Source of the DNA: an uncultured Muribaculaceae bacterium
GTDB taxonomy: Bacteria > Bacteroidota > Bacteroidia > Bacteroidales > Muribaculaceae
Assembly (NCBI GenBank): GCA_910576775.1
Contig: CAJTJV010000012.1
Location: forward strand, 13,317 to 77,316
Length of the DNA stretch: 64,000 nt
Direction: 5' to 3'
Shown here: piece after piece, positions 59,894-64,000 of the stretch
Layout: every line of letters begins with the position of its first letter
Position numbering within the stretch: the first letter of the stretch is position 1
Program-made: the position numbers and the translations under genes
Notes under the pieces: model-generated
The model's input: only the letters and a program-made list of their open reading frames with translations
The model's database searches: none
Told to the model about the DNA's origin: nothing

Positions 59894-61801
59894 TTATCTG
59901 CGGCGCGGTTTGGGTTTGCTCACTCTTGCGGTAGCGTTCTGCCGGTGAGGTGGGGCGCTGCCGAATAATTTCGATATCAGGTCGGGGCGTCCGATGGAAT
60001 GGAGCGTATGGGTGATTTCGCGGCGGTATTCAGGGTCGTACCAGAAAAAGAACATGCGTTGTCGCAGTTTTTCGTTCGTTTTGGTGGCGGCGAAAATTTC
60101 TTCTCCGGTATAAGGATGTATGCCGGTATAGTAAATTTCTGTGGCAAGTGTCATAGGTGTAGGAGTGAAATCCTGTACCTGTTCGAGATGGAAATTCAGT
60201 TTTTTCGTCTCGACGGCAAGTAGTGCCATGTCTTCGACAGTGCATCCCGGATGCGAGGAAATGAAATAGGGTATAAGCTGCTGGCGTAGTCCTGCCTTTT
60301 CATTCACTTTGTCGAAAAGGGCGTTGAACTTGCCGAAAAGTTCGAATGAAGGTTTGCGCATCAGATGCAGAACGGCGTCGGACGTGTGTTCGGGTGCGAC
60401 TTTCAGTCGACCCGATACATGGTCGGTGATAAGTTCGCGGTTGTAGCGCTCGTTGCGCTTGTCAATCTCTGCATTGCCGGTATGATGCATGGAAAGATCG
60501 TAGCGGACACCGCTGCCGATAAATGATTTCTTAACGCCGGGCAATGCATCGACTGCATGATATATGTCGAGCAGCGGACCGTGGTCGGTATTGAGATTGG
60601 GACACGGCGACGGATGCAGACACGACGGTCGCAGACAGCGTCGGCACTTGTCCTTGTCGCGCCCCGACATGCCGTACATATTGGCAGACGGCCCTCCGAG
60701 GTCGCTTATATAGCCTTTGAAATCGGGCATCTCACATACCTGTCGTACCTCCCGCATGATAGATTCCTTTGAACGCGATGCGATGAATTTGCCCTGATGG
60801 GCGGATATGGTGCAGAAGGCGCATCCTCCGAAGCATCCGCGGTGCATATTTACGGAGTGGCGTATCATTTCGTATGCCGGAATCGTCTTGCCTTTGTAGC
60901 GGGGATGGGGCAGGCGTGTATATGGTAGGTCGAATGCTGCGTCGATTTCGCCGGGAGTCATGGCCGGAAGCATGGGGTTGACGCGAACAGCTTTATTACC
61001 TGTGACTTGCCATATCACTGCTTTTCCTTCAAGACGGTTGCTTTCTTGTTCGATAAACTTGAAATTGCGGGCCTGGCATCGCTTGTCTGCAACGCAATCT
61101 TTGAAAGAGGATAGTATTATGTTGTTTTCATCGGATTGTGGAATCTCTGACAGAGGACGGAGCATTGCCGTTTGAGGCAAGTCGACAATATCTTCTATTC
61201 GGCATCCTCCGGACAGACGTTCGGCGAGCTGGAGTATCGTGCGTTCGCCCATTCCGTATATCAGAAGGTCGACAGGGGTATCGGCAAGAATGGATGGGCG
61301 CAGCCTGTCTTCCCAGTAGTCGTAATGGGAAAGACGCCGCAATGAAAACTCTATGCCGCCTCCGATGACTGGTACGTCCGGAAACAGGTCTTTAAGAATG
61401 CGGGAATATACAATGGATGGGTAATCCGGCCTGGCGCCGTGACGTCCGCCGGGGGTATATGCATCGTCGGAGCGACGCCTCCGGTTGGCGGTATAGTGAT
61501 TTACCATCGAATCCATCGCGCCGGGACTGACTCCGAAAAACAGTCGCGGAGCACCGAATTTGCGGAAATCGCGGAGATCGTCCTGCCAGTTCGGTTGGGG
61601 GACTATAGCGACACGGTAGCCTGCCTGTTGGAGAGTGCGCCCTATGACGGCCGCGCCGAAAGCGGGATGATCCACGTACGCGTCGCCGGAGAAGAGGACA
61701 ATATCGACTGAATCCCATCCCAACGCTTTCATCTCCTTGACGGAGGTGGGGAGCCAGTCGGTGGGACAGAGGGAGTTATAATTTATTGTTGATTTCTGCA
61801 T
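59894..61801 (-). CDS. YgiQ-family radical SAM protein
   Basis: A 635-residue radical SAM protein of the UPF0313 group. An N-terminal cobalamin-binding-like domain (WDSVDIVLFSGDAYVDHPAFG, VIGRTLQQAGYRVAI) is followed by the radical SAM core with CFGGCAFC (CxxxCxxC) in HRGCFGGCAFCTISAHQG near residue 325. A second cysteine cluster CRRCLRPSCLHPSPCPN lies further on, and a basic tail ends the protein. Substrate unknown. It starts 1 base after the uvrB stop, so it is co-transcribed with uvrB. Confidence 0.93.
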   Translation of the reverse strand: MQKSTINYNSLCPTDWLPTSVKEMKALGWDSVDIVLFSGDAYVDHPAFGAAVIGRTLQQAGYRVAIVPQPNWQDDLRDFRKFGAPRLFFGVSPGAMDSMVNHYTANRRRRSDDAYTPGGRHGARPDYPSIVYSRILKDLFPDVPVIGGGIEFSLRRLSHYDYWEDRLRPSILADTPVDLLIYGMGERTILQLAERLSGGCRIEDIVDLPQTAMLRPLSEIPQSDENNIILSSFKDCVADKRCQARNFKFIEQESNRLEGKAVIWQVTGNKAVRVNPMLPAMTPGEIDAAFDLPYTRLPHPRYKGKTIPAYEMIRHSVNMHRGCFGGCAFCTISAHQGKFIASRSKESIMREVRQVCEMPDFKGYISDLGGPSANMYGMSGRDKDKCRRCLRPSCLHPSPCPNLNTDHGPLLDIYHAVDALPGVKKSFIGSGVRYDLSMHHTGNAEIDKRNERYNRELITDHVSGRLKVAPEHTSDAVLHLMRKPSFELFGKFNALFDKVNEKAGLRQQLIPYFISSHPGCTVEDMALLAVETKKLNFHLEQVQDFTPTPMTLATEIYYTGIHPYTGEEIFAATKTNEKLRQRMFFFWYDPEYRREITHTLHSIGRPDLISKLFGSAPPHRQNATARVSKPKPRRR

Positions 61802-61802
61802 T

Positions 61803-63911
61803 TCAATCTTTTGTCATGTTTGCGAGCCTGTCCTCGAGCTTAATAATCTCGTCGCGCAGGCGTGCGGCTGTCATGAATTCCATTTCTTTGGCCGCTTTGA
61901 GCATCTCTTCGCGTAGTTTGTTGATATTCTTTTGCAGTTCGTCGGGCTTCATGTAAGCGACCACAGGGTCTGCGGCGATATTGACGCTCGTAGTGTATTC
62001 GTCGTAGTATCTTACCGATTTTTCGGCTTTCTCCCTGTTCTGTTTCAGTTTCGTGCGGTCTGTCTTGTCGGTGCGGTGTCCGCTTATGCTTGTCCTTTCC
62101 ATATCGACCTCTTCTTTCTCCAGTCCGACGATGACATTGCGTGTCTTGACGATGGCCTGTGGCGTTATGCCGTGTTCTTCGTTGTATGCGAGCTGGATGG
62201 CACGGCGGCGCTCAGTCTCGTCGATTGTCTGTTGCATGGAGTCCGTAATCTTGTCGGCGTACATTATCACCTGCCCGTTGATATTACGTGCCGCACGTCC
62301 GACTGTCTGCGTGAGCGAGCGGTGGCTGCGCAGGAACCCTTCTTTGTCGGCGTCGAGGATGGCAACGAGAGATACTTCAGGCAGGTCGAGGCCCTCGCGG
62401 AGAAGGTTCACGCCGATAAGGACGTCGTATTCTCCGGCGCGGAGGCCGTCGAGAATCTTGATTCTGTCGAGTGTGTCGACGTCGCTGTGGATATAGGCGG
62501 TCTTTATCTTGAGTTTCAGGAAATAATCGTTGAGTTCCTCTGCCATTCGTTTGGTGAGCGTCGTGACGAGAACACGTTCGTCGCGTTCTATGCAGAGTTG
62601 AATCTGTTCGAGAAGGTGGTCTATCTGGTTTGCCGACGGGACTACACGTATCTGCGGGTCGAGGAGGCCGGTCGGGCGTATCACCTGTTCGACAACGACA
62701 CCCTCGCAGCGTTCGAGTTCATAATCCGCAGGAGTGGCGCTGACGTAAATCACTTGTTTTGTGAGATTTTCGAATTCCTCGAAACGAAGTGGACGGTTGT
62801 CGAGGGCGGCTGGCAGACGGAAGCCGTATTCCACAAGATTTTCCTTGCGGGAGCGGTCGCCGCCATACATTGCGCGTATCTGCGGTAGCGTGACGTGGCT
62901 CTCGTCGATGATAGTCATGAAATCGTCCGGGAAATAGTCCAATAGGCAGAACGGACGCTCACCCGGCATGCGGCGGTCGAAATAGCGCGAGTAATTCTCG
63001 ATGCCGGGGCAGTAGCCGAGTTCCTTGATCATCTCTATGTCGTAGTTCACGCGTTCGTCGATGCGCTGTGCCTCCAGCTCGTAGCCTTCGCTGCGGAAAT
63101 GGCGTATCTGTGCCTCAAGGTCGACCTTGATGTTGGCCAGAGCGTATGCCTGACGTGCCGGAGAGACTACAAACAGGTTGGCCGGGTAGATGTTGAAACT
63201 CTCGTGTGTTCCGAGGTGGGCGTTGTCCTCGGGGCGTACGGTAATCACCTTTTCTATCTCGTCGCCCCAGAACACGACGCGTACAATTATTTCCTCGTAG
63301 GCAAGACGGATATCGACCGTGTCGCCTTTGACACGGAAATTGCCACGTTGGAAATCAACCTCGTTACGGCTGTAGAGAGCTGCGACAAGTTTGCGGAGGA
63401 AATCGTTGCGGTTGATTTTCATTCCGCGGCGCACCTGGATTACGTTCTCGTGAAAATCTTTGGGATTGCCCATGCCGTAGAGGCACGACACCGACGAAAC
63501 CACAATCACATCGCGCCGACCCGACAGGAGTGCGGAGGTTGTAGCGAGACGTAGACGGTCTATCTCGTCGTTTATCATAAGGTCTTTCTCTATGTACTTG
63601 TCGACCGACGGGATATATGCTTCCGGCTGATAATAATCGTAATAAGATACGAAATACTGTACGGAGTTATTGGGGAAAAACTGCTTGAACTCGCTGTAGA
63701 GCTGTGCGGCAAGTGTCTTGTTATGACTCAATATAAGCGTGGGTTTGTTCACGCTCTGAATGACATTTGCCATAGTGAAAGTCTTGCCGGAGCCTGTCAC
63801 GCCGAGCAGAGTCTGCGCGGGGCGTCCCTCGCGTATGCCGTCAGCCAGCTCCTGTATGGCCTGGGGCTGGTCGCCGGTAGGGCTGTATTGCGATTGTAGT
63901 TCGAAATCCAT
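61803..63911 (-). CDS. uvrB: UvrABC excinuclease subunit B
   Basis: Damage-verification helicase of nucleotide excision repair. The P-loop LLGVTGSGKTFTMAN is near residue 40, the beta-hairpin region YYDYYQPEAYIP near residue 93, DEXX motif TIIDESHVTLPQ, the ATDCEG-type helicase motifs EGLDLPEVSLVAILDADKEGFLRS and QTVGRAARN, and the C-terminal UVR domain (INKLREEMLKAAKEMEF) that contacts UvrC. 702 residues is normal. The start is near the right edge of the window; a -7 element precedes it. Confidence 0.98.
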   Translation of the reverse strand: MDFELQSQYSPTGDQPQAIQELADGIREGRPAQTLLGVTGSGKTFTMANVIQSVNKPTLILSHNKTLAAQLYSEFKQFFPNNSVQYFVSYYDYYQPEAYIPSVDKYIEKDLMINDEIDRLRLATTSALLSGRRDVIVVSSVSCLYGMGNPKDFHENVIQVRRGMKINRNDFLRKLVAALYSRNEVDFQRGNFRVKGDTVDIRLAYEEIIVRVVFWGDEIEKVITVRPEDNAHLGTHESFNIYPANLFVVSPARQAYALANIKVDLEAQIRHFRSEGYELEAQRIDERVNYDIEMIKELGYCPGIENYSRYFDRRMPGERPFCLLDYFPDDFMTIIDESHVTLPQIRAMYGGDRSRKENLVEYGFRLPAALDNRPLRFEEFENLTKQVIYVSATPADYELERCEGVVVEQVIRPTGLLDPQIRVVPSANQIDHLLEQIQLCIERDERVLVTTLTKRMAEELNDYFLKLKIKTAYIHSDVDTLDRIKILDGLRAGEYDVLIGVNLLREGLDLPEVSLVAILDADKEGFLRSHRSLTQTVGRAARNINGQVIMYADKITDSMQQTIDETERRRAIQLAYNEEHGITPQAIVKTRNVIVGLEKEEVDMERTSISGHRTDKTDRTKLKQNREKAEKSVRYYDEYTTSVNIAADPVVAYMKPDELQKNINKLREEMLKAAKEMEFMTAARLRDEIIKLEDRLANMTKD

Positions 63912-63932
63912 CTGCGTTCAGTTTTAACTTAC

Positions 63933-63940
63933 AAAGATAC
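63933..63940 (-). promoter_or_regulatory. -7 element for uvrB-ygiQ
   Basis: TATCTTTG on the minus strand, 21 bases before the uvrB start. A TTTG lies upstream at a spacing of only 15 bases, so the -33 element is doubtful. No LexA-type box was recognised. Bases 63941-64000 hold nothing else that I can identify. Confidence 0.5.
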
Positions 63941-64000
63941 GAATAAGTCGAGAGCAAAAGAAAATTTATTTTCAATTTGCCGAGCGGGAGTATCTTCGGC

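Noticed and set aside
61932..62888. 318-codon open frame antisense to uvrB
   Set aside because: Lies wholly inside an unambiguous uvrB gene and has no recognisable domain or upstream signal.

Overview
The window looks like a chromosomal segment of a Bacteroidota bacterium, most likely order Bacteroidales and plausibly a Muribaculaceae-type gut commensal. Reasons seen in the sequence: TTTG / TAnnTTTG promoters of the Bacteroidota primary sigma factor (eight with both elements well spaced); secreted proteins ending in T9SS type A-like sorting domains; Bacteroidota families such as DUF4290, DUF4919-like, DUF6155 and an M56-TonB-plug sensor; a TatA/TatC pair without TatB; and roughly even GC. The family-level guess rests on general resemblance plus the frc/oxc genes and is not proven. 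No rRNA, tRNA, insertion sequence, phage or CRISPR array was seen. Coding density is high and no gene-free stretch exceeds 300 bases.

Layout. 1-4.4 kb: folP (cut by the window edge) behind typA, divergent from nadC and a secreted class A acid phosphatase. 4.5-6 kb: a PadR-PspC envelope-stress type pair. 6-11 kb: a tightly overlapping five-gene unit of a Wzi-type outer-membrane protein, a small lipoprotein, LegB, an ATP-grasp ligase and LegI/NeuB, i.e. a partial nonulosonic (legionaminic) acid pathway next to a capsule-type protein. 11-14.4 kb, minus strand: SGNH hydrolase, dicarboxylate/amino-acid symporter, TatC, TatA. 14.5-23.3 kb: fabD, then on the minus strand ferritin, an ArnT/PMT-like glycosyltransferase, a secreted M6 metalloprotease, a DUF4919-like protein, a membrane protein and trigger factor. 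23.4-28 kb, minus strand: a DUF4290-rimM-hypothetical-OmpA-dnaB operon with a clear promoter, and a solute-binding-like protein.

28-35 kb: an alpha/beta hydrolase, an MFS permease with its own promoter and a very strong terminator, then an oxalate-degradation operon (frc, oxc, AEC transporter) in the same gene order as E. coli yfdW-yfdU-yfdV. 35-40 kb: a large M16 peptidase, then a BlaI repressor and a BlaR1-like membrane protease carrying TonB-C and TonB-plug-like modules, preceded by a three-half-site operator over the promoter. 40-47.4 kb: housekeeping genes trpS, rpoN, PAP2, purE, ispG (with an unusually short central insertion), an M16 peptidase and a lipoprotein made of two copies of one domain. 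47.5-54.2 kb: a lamin-tail secreted protein and a ROK sugar kinase (minus strand), a DPP5-like S9 peptidase with DUF6155 (plus strand), and a Fic protein with an N-terminal HTH whose promoter is covered by a 24-bp perfect palindrome. 54.4-64 kb: eno, then minus-strand acyl-CoA ligase, adk, hpt, two small membrane proteins, a YgiQ radical SAM protein and uvrB.

The stretches most worth attention are the oxalate operon, the LegB/ATP-grasp/LegI unit with its attenuator-like leader, the BlaI/M56-TonB-plug sensor, and the Fic gene with its apparent autoregulatory operator.
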